Below, piece after piece: positions 1 to 6,781 of a stretch of DNA of 7,991 nt. Location: the NCBI GenBank assembly GCA_002402125.1, contig NVVG01000188.1, forward strand, positions 1 through 7,991, read 5' to 3'. Made by a program: the position numbers and the translations under genes. The notes under the pieces are model-generated. The model saw only the letters and a list, made by a program, of their open reading frames with translations, searched no databases and was not told where the DNA came from. Position 1 is the first letter of the stretch. Each line of letters opens with the position of its first letter. The DNA is from Moraxellaceae bacterium. Lineage in GTDB: Bacteria > Pseudomonadota > Gammaproteobacteria > Pseudomonadales > Ketobacteraceae.

Positions 1-2
1 CA

Positions 3-167
3 TCGGGCTGGTGGTCATGCACCATCGCAAGCCAATACATTGATCTGAACCATTTTAGAGAACAAGACGCGAAAGATAAAAACTTTGCCACTGAATATTA
101 CAACAAAGACATTCATCGCGGAGCACTTGCGACCCCCGAATTTATGCGAAAGATATTAGAGGGATAA
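3..167 (+). CDS. speE: Spermidine synthase-like (polyamine aminopropyltransferase), C-terminal fragment
   Basis: The open frame runs in from the left edge and ends at tandem TAA TAA stops; only about 54 C-terminal residues are visible. They read SGWWSCTIAS, a charged linker, then FATEYYNKDIHRGALATPEF and a short basic tail. The 'W-x-F/C-T-I-A-S ... YYN-x-x-x-H-x-x-A-x-A-x-P-x-F' pattern is the typical end of spermidine synthases, which transfer aminopropyl groups from decarboxylated S-adenosylmethionine to putrescine in the cytosol. The SAM-binding core lies outside the window, so a different aminopropyltransferase, or a SpeE-like fusion, cannot be excluded. It converges on the DUF4124 gene with only 6 bp between the stop codons. 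No separate terminator is visible, so its transcript probably runs antisense into that gene. Confidence 0.75.
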   Translation, partial: SGWWSCTIASQYIDLNHFREQDAKDKNFATEYYNKDIHRGALATPEFMRKILEG

Positions 168-173
168 TAACCC

Positions 174-638
174 CTAGCCACATTCTTTCTGGTATTTTTC
201 TTGCCTACGATTATCGCTTGCCTTGCGTTCTTGATCCGATAGAAACACACGCTCACCCTTTTTATTACGTCGGTAGTAGGTATTGATGCTTTCTGACTCG
301 ACCATGAGAATCTTTAACTTGGCACATGCGGCTTGCTTTTTAGCCTTTTCCTCACGCCGCTCCTGACGAAGCTTATCTTTTTCCTTTCGCTCACGAGCCA
401 ACACATCAAATATATTTTGCCGCTGTCTTTTGGTTATATTAACGCTGGGTGCCACCTCAACTTCCGACGCCTCTTCGATTTTGATGGTATCAACCTTTGT
501 GCCTATCGGCGCCTTATCGGTAAAATGCACTCGCCCATGCTTATCAACCCATTTATAGACATCTGCCGACACGCCGCCTGACAACAATACCATTGCACAG
601 AATAAAAACACTTGTCTCACTTGCACTTGCATTTTCAC
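174..638 (-). CDS. DUF4124 domain-containing secreted protein
   Basis: Residues 1-25 form a Sec signal peptide: a short basic start, the hydrophobic stretch VFLFCAMVLLSGG, and VSA just before the probable cleavage site. Residues 26-50 (DVYKWVDKHGRVHFTDKAP) are the DUF4124 motif, a small periplasmic or envelope domain of unknown function. Residues 70-105 are rich in K, R and E and probably helical. The C-terminal third has a Cys near each end (C105 and C153) around GERVFLSDQER, a layout common in DUF4124 proteins that may form a periplasmic disulfide. The start is GTG with GGAG 7 nt upstream; an ATG two codons later (632) is equally usable. It lies downstream of amtB on the same strand but behind a strong terminator, so it probably has its own promoter or relies on read-through. 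No function is assigned. Confidence 0.8.
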   Translation of the reverse strand: MKMQVQVRQVFLFCAMVLLSGGVSADVYKWVDKHGRVHFTDKAPIGTKVDTIKIEEASEVEVAPSVNITKRQRQNIFDVLARERKEKDKLRQERREEKAKKQAACAKLKILMVESESINTYYRRNKKGERVFLSDQERKASDNRRQEKYQKECG

Positions 639-676
639 ATACCCTCTCCCTTGTCCTCTTACTATGCCAGAAGAGC

Positions 677-708
677 AAAAAAAAAGGCACCCGAAGGTGC
701 CTTTTTTT
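677..708 (-). terminator. Rho-independent terminator of glnK-amtB with UUCG tetraloop (possibly bidirectional)
   Basis: On the minus strand, GGCACC-TTCG-GGTGCC forms a perfect 6 bp stem closed by the extra-stable C(UUCG)G tetraloop, followed by nine T residues. An A-tract on the other side lengthens the stem with A-T pairs and would also give a U-run on the plus strand. It begins 15 bp past the amtB stop, so amtB is its natural client. The DUF4124 gene starts about 40 bp further downstream. Confidence 0.92.
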
Positions 709-723
709 CATTCCCGAGAAATA

Positions 724-2001
724 TTACTTATTCGTAAACTCAGGGTAGGCTTCCATACCACAATCAACGATATCCATACCTTCGTATTCTTCTTCTTCTG
801 AAACGCGGATACCCATGACAACTTTCAACACGCCCCAAGTAACCAAGCTAGCACCAAATACCCATCCAAAGATGACCGCTGCGCCTAATGCTTGTGCCGC
901 AAAAGAAGTACCGTCGTTAGTCACTGGCACTACCATCACACCAAAGAAACCAACCACACCGTGAACAGAGATTGCACCCACTGGATCATCAATCTTCAAT
1001 TTATCCAAGGCAACAATTGAGAATACTACCAACACACCACCAGCAGCACCAATAAGGGTTGCAGCTAACGCAGTAGGAGTATCAGGACCGGCCGTAATAG
1101 CCACTAGACCTGCTAATGCACCGTTAAGAAGCATCGTTAGATCAGCCTTACCGAATAGGAGTCGAGCAACAATCAGTGCACAAATTGCACCACCAGCGGC
1201 TGCGGCGTTAGTATTTAGGAATACCATCGCAACTGCGTGGGCACTATTCACATCACCTAACTTAAGAACAGAACCACCGTTAAAACCAAACCAACCCATC
1301 CACAGGATGAATGTGCCTAATGTCGCCATTGGAAGGTTCGCACCAGGAATCGCAATCACTTCGCCGTTAGGACCATACTTACCTTTACGAGCACCAAGCA
1401 ACAACACACCCGCTAGTGCAGCTGCTGCGCCTGCCATGTGAACAATACCAGAACCGGCAAAATCGGTGAAGGCTACGTCGCCTACAGACAGTGAAAATAG
1501 TCCGAACACATCCTTGCCACCCCAAGTCCAGCTACCTTCTAAAGGATAGATAACAGAAGTCATCACTACCGCAAAAGCAAGGAAAGCCCAAAGCTTCATA
1601 CGCTCAGCAACCGCACCTGACACAATAGACATTGCCGTTGCAACAAACACTACCTGGAAGAAGAAATCAGCGGCAGTAGAATATACGGCGCCACCTTCAA
1701 AACCAGCTTCTGCGGAATCTTTTAATACTTGCGCGGCATCAACTGCCTCGATTCCACCAAGGAAAATACCTGCACTGCCGTACATGATGTTATAACCAAC
1801 CACCATGTACATAATGCAAGAAATCGCGAATAACGCGACGTTCTTAGTAAGGATTTCAGTCGTGTTCTTAGAACGAACAAGACCGGCTTCTAGCATGGCA
1901 AAACCCGCCGCCATCCACATAACTAACGCGCCGCACACCAAAAAGTAAAAGGTGTCCATTGCATACTGCAATTGATAAATATTATTACTTAACTCTTCCA
2001 C
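724..2001 (-). CDS. amtB: Ammonium transporter (Amt family)
   Basis: Ammonium channel of the inner membrane; 425 residues with the family's usual set of about eleven hydrophobic helices. The Amt signature DFAGSGIVHMAGAA lies at about 180-193. The twin pore histidines are H188 (in GIVHMAG) and H347 (in SVHGVVG), and WFGFNGGS (about 237-244) matches the region holding the periplasmic gate. The cytosolic tail RVSEEEEYEGMDIVDCGMEAY is the kind of conserved end that GlnK contacts. There is no cleavable signal peptide, unlike E. coli AmtB: helix 1 starts almost at once. I chose GTG at 2001 because GGAG sits 7 nt upstream. A TTG at 2016 would add five residues but lacks a good ribosome binding site and would bury that GGAG inside the gene. 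It is cotranscribed with glnK, 71 bp upstream, and is probably induced by nitrogen limitation through the shared sigma-54/NtrC region. Confidence 0.96.
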   Translation of the reverse strand: MEELSNNIYQLQYAMDTFYFLVCGALVMWMAAGFAMLEAGLVRSKNTTEILTKNVALFAISCIMYMVVGYNIMYGSAGIFLGGIEAVDAAQVLKDSAEAGFEGGAVYSTAADFFFQVVFVATAMSIVSGAVAERMKLWAFLAFAVVMTSVIYPLEGSWTWGGKDVFGLFSLSVGDVAFTDFAGSGIVHMAGAAAALAGVLLLGARKGKYGPNGEVIAIPGANLPMATLGTFILWMGWFGFNGGSVLKLGDVNSAHAVAMVFLNTNAAAAGGAICALIVARLLFGKADLTMLLNGALAGLVAITAGPDTPTALAATLIGAAGGVLVVFSIVALDKLKIDDPVGAISVHGVVGFFGVMVVPVTNDGTSFAAQALGAAVIFGWVFGASLVTWGVLKVVMGIRVSEEEEYEGMDIVDCGMEAYPEFTNK

Positions 2002-2007
2002 GGTGGT

Positions 2008-2012
2008 TCTCC
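2008..2012 (-). promoter_or_regulatory. Ribosome binding site deciding the amtB start
   Basis: GGAGA on the minus strand lies 7 nt before GTG 2001. It falls between this GTG and the upstream in-frame TTG (2016), which favours the GTG and a 425-residue product. Confidence 0.65.
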
Positions 2013-2061
2013 GCAATGTATCTCAAAAATTAATAGGCATGGATATTCTAGTTATTCTTCT

Positions 2062-2071
2062 TAAGCGCTTA
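2062..2071. repeat. 10 bp perfect palindrome after the glnK stop
   Basis: TAAGCGCTTA reads the same on both strands and lies directly beyond the glnK stop codon, in the 71 bp gap before amtB. It has no T-run and no loop, so it is not a terminator. It could be a minor mRNA processing or stability element, or chance. Confidence 0.4.
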
Positions 2072-2072
2072 C

Positions 2073-2420
<348 letters not shown>

Positions 2421-2533
2421 CTAAATAAACCGGAATTAATAATAAAGGTTGGTTTCTACTTTGTTGTTTTTTTATCGCCAATCAGTACAAGTACCATTGC
2501 CACATGCTCGTTTATGGAACATGTTAAACAGCC

Positions 2534-2549
2534 TGCACAATCCATGCCC
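2534..2549 (-). promoter_or_regulatory. Candidate sigma-54 (-24/-12) promoter of glnK-amtB
   Basis: The minus strand reads GGGCATG-gatt-GTGCA, against the consensus TGGCACR-N4-TTGCW. The invariant GG and GC are present with the required 10 bp between them; the three mismatches are at less strict positions. The predicted transcription start is near 2523, leaving about 110 nt of leader before the glnK ATG. An alternative TGGCAA at 2497-2502 has a good -24 half, but no GC at the right distance. Confidence 0.55.
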
Positions 2550-2614
2550 ATTAAGATAAGTCAAGCATTAACAATACGTTAGCATAACCACCCTGTGGAT
2601 TTCGACCGATAAAA

Positions 2615-2633
2615 GCACCATTATGGAGCGCCC
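2615..2633. promoter_or_regulatory. NtrC-like enhancer site 1
   Basis: GCACCA-TTA-TGGAGC matches the NtrC consensus GCACCA-N3-TGGTGC with one mismatch and correct spacing. Its centre (2622) is about 99 bp upstream of the predicted sigma-54 transcription start of glnK. A second, weaker copy lies 30 bp further upstream. The 19 bp repeat unit extends to 2633. Confidence 0.6.
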
Positions 2634-2644
2634 AAATAACGGTC

Positions 2645-2663
2645 GCCCCATAATCGAGCGACC
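2645..2663. promoter_or_regulatory. NtrC-like enhancer site 2 (30 bp repeat of site 1)
   Basis: GCCCCA-TAA-TCGAGC with flanking GACC matches site 1 at 15 of 19 positions when shifted by exactly 30 bp, about three helical turns. Its centre is near -129 relative to the predicted glnK start. It also overlaps a larger inverted repeat, GGTCGC (2641-2646) with GCGACC (2658-2663), and a -10-like CATAAT facing ubiK. Confidence 0.45.
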
Positions 2664-2761
2664 ACTAAAGAGACCCCAAGGACACGGCGGTGCTAGCAGG
2701 ATATCACCACAAAGAAGTGGTAGACTACGCTATCTCCGCCAATCACGATGGAACCCCAAGT

Positions 2762-3022
2762 ATGGCACGCTTATTACCGCCTGAAACTCTATTAAATCAA
2801 ATAGTTGAGTTATTTAGAGAAAGAATTCCCTCCGGATTGGAAGAAGCCGGCTTGGATCTAAAGCATAACCTTCGCTCCCTGATGTCCGAGTCGCTGAGCA
2901 ACATGGACCTGGTTAGCCGGGAAGAATTTGATATTCAGCGCAACGTGTTAGCCCGCACCCGCTTGAAGCTTGAGGCATTAGAGAAAGTTGTCGCCGAATT
3001 AGAACAAGACCAGCCTCAGTAA
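2762..3022 (+). CDS. ubiK: Accessory factor UbiK family protein (YqiC/BMFP)
   Basis: Small soluble factor that helps aerobic ubiquinone biosynthesis, known in enterobacteria to act with UbiJ in the Ubi complex near the membrane. From the ATG used here the protein has 86 residues. An amphipathic N-terminal helix (PPETLLNQIVELFRERIP) aligns with the start of E. coli YqiC. The family hallmark DLVSREEFDIQ is at about 49-59, and the C-terminal coiled coil continues with LARTRLKLEALEKVVAELE. The start is uncertain: a GTG at 2690 has a better ribosome binding site (AAGGA, 7 nt upstream) and would add 24 residues with no counterpart in the family. I prefer the ATG on family length. It lies next to comM, 70 bp apart on the same strand, and is divergent from glnK, so its promoter overlaps or abuts the nitrogen-control region. 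Confidence 0.85.
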   Translation: MARLLPPETLLNQIVELFRERIPSGLEEAGLDLKHNLRSLMSESLSNMDLVSREEFDIQRNVLARTRLKLEALEKVVAELEQDQPQ

Positions 3023-3092
3023 AATCCCCGAAACATTTACACACGCCCTGTCTTTTATTACCACACTCGCCTTATGATAGAAGACAATAACT

Positions 3093-4586
3093 ATGAGCTT
3101 GGCAATCATTCATTCCCGCGCACGGGTTGGTATGGACGCTCCACCTGTCACCGTAGAGGTACATTTATCCAACGGGTTACCAGGGTTCACCATTGTTGGC
3201 TTACCCGATGCTTCGGTAAAAGAGAGCAAAGAAAGAGTCCGCTCGGCCATCATCAACTCTGAGTTTACCTTTCCTTCAAAACGTATCACCGTCAACTTAG
3301 CCCCAGCAGACCTACCAAAAGATGGCGGCAGATTTGACCTACCCATTGCTATCGGCATCCTTGCCGCCTCAGAGCAAATTGATTCAGCACCACTGACAGC
3401 ATTAGAATTTATTGGCGAACTCGCACTGTCCGGGGACCTGCGTCCGGTTAAGGGTAGCCTAACCGCCTCCATCGCCGCGAGAGAAGAGAACCGCGCATTA
3501 TTTGTCCCTATCTGCAACGCAGACGAGGCCACCCTGCCTAGCAACGTCACCGTCTTTGCGACCTCACACCTGTTGCATATTTGTGCCCATATTCAAAAAA
3601 AGACTCTGCTTTCACCGGCACTACCCCCCCCTCCCTCCATCAGCACTCCTAACATGCCAGATATGGAGGATGTTAAAGGCCAACAACAAGCCAAAAGAGC
3701 GCTCGAAGTTGCCGCCGCAGGCAAACACAATTTATTAATGATTGGCCCACCCGGCGCGGGAAAATCCATGTTAGCCGCACGCTTACCCGGTATCTTGCCA
3801 CCCATGACTGAAAATGAACGTCTGGAAGTCGCCGCCATCCAAAGCATCGCGCTAGCCGGCAATGCTTTGGACTGGAATATTCGCCCCATCCGAACCCCAC
3901 ACCATACCTCCTCCGGCATTGCCTTAGCTGGAGGTGGCAGCAACCCCAAACCGGGTGAGATCTCATTGGCGCATAATGGTGTTTTATTTTTAGATGAACT
4001 GCCAGAATATGGCAGAAAAGCCTTGGAGGTACTACGAGAACCCCTTGAAACCGGTGAAATTTCTATCTCAAGAGCCGCTTGCCAAGTTAAATATCCGGCT
4101 AATTTCCAGCTCCTCACAGCAATGAATCCTTGTCCCTGCGGCACCCCGGACAAACCCAGTAATGGCTGCGTTAATCCCATCGCCTGCAGCAACCGATACC
4201 AGTCTAAGTTATCAGGGCCCCTGTTAGATAGAATTGATATCCACTTAAAGGTGGATGCGGTACCACTCTCCCAATTAAACCAATCCACCGCACCAGGGGA
4301 AAATAGCCAAACAATTCGTACACGGGTGGAACAGGCCCGTGCCAAACAAATCGCTAGAGCCGGTAAAGCCAATCATGATATGGATTCAAAAGAAGTCGCC
4401 ACTCACTGCCAGCTTTCTGCAGACAACCAAAAGTTTATCGAACGCGCAGCTGAGCAATTAGGTTTATCCGCACGCGCTTATCATCGCGTATTAAAGGTCA
4501 GTAGAACACTTGCTGATTTGGAAGACCGCGATGACATTGCGAAACACCACATTTCTGAAGCGCTATCTTATCGCGGGATATTTTAA
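3093..4586 (+). CDS. comM: YifB/ComM family Mg-chelatase-like AAA+ ATPase
   Basis: 497 residues, the normal ComM length. ComM is a hexameric helicase that promotes branch migration during natural transformation in Vibrio and Acinetobacter; it acts in the cytosol on DNA. Domain order: an N-terminal ChlI/Lon-protease-like fold (about 20-140), a proline-rich linker (about 175-190), an AAA+ magnesium-chelatase domain (about 190-390), and a C-terminal helical domain (about 400-497). Walker A is GPPGAGKS at 218-225 and Walker B is VLFLDE at 297-302. The sensor region is AMNPCPCG at 343-350, and C347, C349, C359 and C365 form a zinc-finger-like cluster. GPLLDR ends in R380, a probable arginine finger. 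The ATG start gives the usual family N-terminus, but the upstream sequence has only a weak GAAG-like ribosome binding site. It converges on the radical SAM gene with 25 bp between stop codons. The presence of comM does not by itself show competence, since the gene is widespread. Confidence 0.95.
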   Translation: MSLAIIHSRARVGMDAPPVTVEVHLSNGLPGFTIVGLPDASVKESKERVRSAIINSEFTFPSKRITVNLAPADLPKDGGRFDLPIAIGILAASEQIDSAPLTALEFIGELALSGDLRPVKGSLTASIAAREENRALFVPICNADEATLPSNVTVFATSHLLHICAHIQKKTLLSPALPPPPSISTPNMPDMEDVKGQQQAKRALEVAAAGKHNLLMIGPPGAGKSMLAARLPGILPPMTENERLEVAAIQSIALAGNALDWNIRPIRTPHHTSSGIALAGGGSNPKPGEISLAHNGVLFLDELPEYGRKALEVLREPLETGEISISRAACQVKYPANFQLLTAMNPCPCGTPDKPSNGCVNPIACSNRYQSKLSGPLLDRIDIHLKVDAVPLSQLNQSTAPGENSQTIRTRVEQARAKQIARAGKANHDMDSKEVATHCQLSADNQKFIERAAEQLGLSARAYHRVLKVSRTLADLEDRDDIAKHHISEALSYRGIF

Positions 4587-4611
4587 TGGCTCAAAGAAAA
4601 TAGTAAAAAAT

Positions 4612-5733
4612 CTAGAAAAAAAGCTGTTCTCGCTTTGCTCCCCAGTGCCCAGGTTTAACATCGTATCTGCCCGCGCAGCTGGCGCCGCAGTTTCCACAAA
4701 TTCCAACCGTATTGTCTACTGATTTATCAACACTCTTTTCCAAACCGTAGTATTTTAACTGATACCAATCACGAATAATCAACGGCTCATGACATTGATG
4801 GCAAAAAGTTGTATCGCCTTCCTCATCATGAACATTGCCAGTATAGACATACTTTAAGCCATGGCTAAGGGCAATCCTGCGCGCCCTTCTTAGGGTTTCG
4901 ACCGGCGTATGGGGAACGTCCATCATCTTGTAGTCAGGATGAAAAGCCGAAAAATGGAGCGGCACATACAATCCCACATGATTTGCAACCCACTCAGCGA
5001 GTTCATGAATTTCTTTTTCACCGTCATTCCGATCGGGAATTAATAAAGTCGTAATTTCTAGCCACACAGAGGTTTCGTTAGCGAGGTATTCCAATGTATC
5101 CAATACCGACTGCAAATGGGTTCCGGTTAACTTCCAATAGAATTCTTCGGTAAATGCCTTAAGATCAACATTAACGGCGTCCATATATTGATAAAATTCT
5201 GCTCTAGGCGCCTCACAAACATAACCCGCCGTTACGGCGACTGACTGCAACCCTATCTCTTTACAGGCAATGGCGGTATCAATAGCATATTCATGAAAAA
5301 CCACCGGATCGTTATAGGTAAAAGCGACACTTTTACAACCGCTTTTTTTTGCCTCTTGGGCGATACGCTCTGGACTGGCTTGACTCATTAATTTATCCAT
5401 TTCTCGAGATTTACTGATGTCCCAGTTTTGACAGAATTTGCACGCCGAGTTACAGCCCGCCGTACCAAATGACAATACTGAAGAACCAGGATAAAAATGA
5501 TTGAGTGGTTTCTTCTCGATAGGATCGATCGCAAAACCACTGGAGCGCCCATAACTCACCAACGCCACTTGATTCTCTACATTGGCACGAACAAAACATA
5601 AACCCCGCTGGCCCTCTTTCAAGCGACAGGCCCGAGGACAAATATCACATTGCACACGACCATCATCCAGCAGGTGCCAATGCTTTGTTGGCACAACATT
5701 TGGCGACGTCAAAGAAAGCACTTCTTTTATCAT
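4612..5733 (-). CDS. amrS: AmmeMemoRadiSam system radical SAM enzyme
   Basis: 373 residues. The radical SAM motif CNSACKFC (C-x3-C-x2-C, C94/C98/C101) binds the 4Fe-4S cluster that splits S-adenosylmethionine. An N-terminal cluster CDICPRAC with a further Cys (C29, C32, C36, C46) and a C-terminal set (C311-x2-C314, then C346-x2-C349 and C353) suggest extra metal or Fe-S sites. The closing ICGNCGASCAGRY looks zinc-ribbon-like. The general plan resembles PflA-like activases, but the N-terminal signature GQRGLCFVRAN and the neighbouring Memo and AMMECR1 genes identify the AmmeMemoRadiSam member. The substrate and product are not established as far as I know. The start is ATG 5733 because AGGTGATC, matching the 16S rRNA 3' end over eight bases, lies 3 nt upstream; the in-frame GTG at 5742 falls inside that site. 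It is divergent from the memo gene across 178 bp. Confidence 0.93.
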   Translation of the reverse strand: MIKEVLSLTSPNVVPTKHWHLLDDGRVQCDICPRACRLKEGQRGLCFVRANVENQVALVSYGRSSGFAIDPIEKKPLNHFYPGSSVLSFGTAGCNSACKFCQNWDISKSREMDKLMSQASPERIAQEAKKSGCKSVAFTYNDPVVFHEYAIDTAIACKEIGLQSVAVTAGYVCEAPRAEFYQYMDAVNVDLKAFTEEFYWKLTGTHLQSVLDTLEYLANETSVWLEITTLLIPDRNDGEKEIHELAEWVANHVGLYVPLHFSAFHPDYKMMDVPHTPVETLRRARRIALSHGLKYVYTGNVHDEEGDTTFCHQCHEPLIIRDWYQLKYYGLEKSVDKSVDNTVGICGNCGASCAGRYDVKPGHWGAKREQLFF

Positions 5734-5736
5734 AAT

Positions 5737-5744
5737 GATCACCT
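5737..5744 (-). promoter_or_regulatory. Extended Shine-Dalgarno deciding the radical SAM gene start
   Basis: AGGTGATC on the minus strand is complementary to GATCACCT in the conserved 16S rRNA 3' end and lies 3 nt before ATG 5733. This rules against the GTG at 5742, which overlaps it. Confidence 0.7.
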
Positions 5745-5768
5745 GTCGGACTGCTTGATTTTTTTTGA

Positions 5769-5797
5769 ATTAATCCCAATACTTAAAGGTAAGACAA
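5769..5797 (-). promoter_or_regulatory. Candidate sigma-70 promoter for the radical SAM gene
   Basis: On the minus strand TTGTCT (4 of 6 to TTGACA) and ATTAAT (4 of 6 to TATAAT) are separated by 17 bp, about 35 bp before the start codon. The region is AT-rich, so such matches arise easily. No equally good promoter was found for the divergent memo gene. The 5743-5911 gap also holds a short inverted repeat, ATCTT-CTA-AAGAT, at 5814-5826. Confidence 0.3.
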
Positions 5798-5911
5798 CTT
5801 TCTATTGGTTTAGATCTTCTAAAGATTTCATAAGATCGATTATTTATAAAACGTCGTCAAATATAGCGTAAATTCATAACTCAAGCTTCAACACCAAAAT
5901 GGAGCTAAATA

Positions 5912-6736
5912 ATGACAACCGTAAGAACTGAAGCAGTCGCTGGCGCTTTTTATCCCGGCGAATATCAAGCACTTAAATCCGAGGTGGACTCATTGTTAGC
6001 GAATGCTCCCACCCCTTCATTGTACGCCCCATCATCAGCAAAACCTAAGGCAATTATCACACCACACGCAGGTTACATTTATTCCGGCCTAACCGCAGCC
6101 AGCGTTTACAAAACACTGGAACCCCTTGCTGAAATCATCAAACGTGTCGTCTTACTAGGACCCTCACACAAGGTTGCTTTTCGCGGTCTCGCCTATAGCA
6201 GCGCTGACTATTTCCAGACACCGCTTGGAAAAATCCCCATCGACCACGCAGCAATTAAAACCATTCAATCGCTGCCACAAATCACCGAAATGGATATCGC
6301 CCATACTAATGAGCATAGCCTAGAGGTACAACTGCCGTTCCTACAAACTGTACTCAAAGAATTTACCTTAGTACCGATTGTTGTGGGTGATGCAGAACCC
6401 CAAGAAGTCGCCGAAGTCATCGATAAACTTTGGGGTGGGGAAGAAACACTCATTGTCATTAGCTCTGACTTGAGCCACTTCCACAACTACGATCAAGCCA
6501 GAGAGATGGACACTCACACCAAACATGCTATCGAAGAATTCAGATTTAATGATTTATCCTATGAGGATGCTTGTGGACGAATCCCTATACAAGGCCTACT
6601 AAAAACTGCAAAAGAAAGGCAGCTAAACATTACCACCATAGACGTACGAAATTCGGGTGATACCGCTGGCGAAAAAGATAGCGTAGTTGGTTATGGTGCA
6701 TGGGTACTTGCATATAAAACAAAGAGCACACATTAG
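5912..6736 (+). CDS. amrB: AmmeMemoRadiSam system protein B (Memo-like)
   Basis: 274 residues, homologous to human MEMO1 and structurally related to class III extradiol dioxygenases such as LigB. Family landmarks appear in order: an N-terminal VAGAFYPG (9-16), TPHAGYIYSG (50-59) with H52, LGPSHK (82-87) with H86, NEHSLEVQLPFLQ (133-145), SSDLSHFHNY (184-193) with H189 and H191, and CGRIPI (221-226). H52 and H86 correspond to the two metal-binding histidines of human MEMO1. The third human ligand, a late cysteine (C244), has no counterpart: the matching segment reads NSGDTAG, as I recall for bacterial members. The enzymatic role is unknown. GGAG lies 7 nt before the ATG. It heads a two-gene set with the AMMECR1 gene, 45 bp apart, and is divergent from the radical SAM gene. 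Confidence 0.93.
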   Translation: MTTVRTEAVAGAFYPGEYQALKSEVDSLLANAPTPSLYAPSSAKPKAIITPHAGYIYSGLTAASVYKTLEPLAEIIKRVVLLGPSHKVAFRGLAYSSADYFQTPLGKIPIDHAAIKTIQSLPQITEMDIAHTNEHSLEVQLPFLQTVLKEFTLVPIVVGDAEPQEVAEVIDKLWGGEETLIVISSDLSHFHNYDQAREMDTHTKHAIEEFRFNDLSYEDACGRIPIQGLLKTAKERQLNITTIDVRNSGDTAGEKDSVVGYGAWVLAYKTKSTH

Positions 6737-6781
6737 TACTCATAAGCATACACTCGAACACAGACAACGAGGATAACGATT

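Noticed and set aside
161..173. GGG-ATAATAA-CCC stem at the speE stop
   Set aside because: Three base pairs only and no T-run, so no terminator is claimed for speE.
2485..2502. TGGCAA ... TTGT as a second sigma-54 promoter for glnK
   Set aside because: The -24 half is good, but the -12 half is one base off in spacing and has GT instead of GC.
2518..2525. AACATGTT palindrome near the predicted glnK transcription start
   Set aside because: An 8 bp palindrome is expected by chance in this length, and it has no second copy or known regulator.
3049..3078. TGTCTT-18 bp-TATGAT as a comM promoter
   Set aside because: The -35 match is poor and the start would leave almost no leader; comM is more simply read with ubiK.
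3110..3550. 146-codon minus-strand open frame inside comM
   Set aside because: It lies opposite well-conserved comM codons and shows no family features; it is a shadow frame.
3593..4372. 259-codon minus-strand open frame inside comM
   Set aside because: Long, but fully antisense to the AAA+ domain with its Walker motifs; the translation resembles no known family.
4616..4636. Hairpin AAAGC/GCTTT with a T-run at the end of the radical SAM gene
   Set aside because: A 5 bp AT-rich stem inside the coding sequence is too weak to call a terminator.
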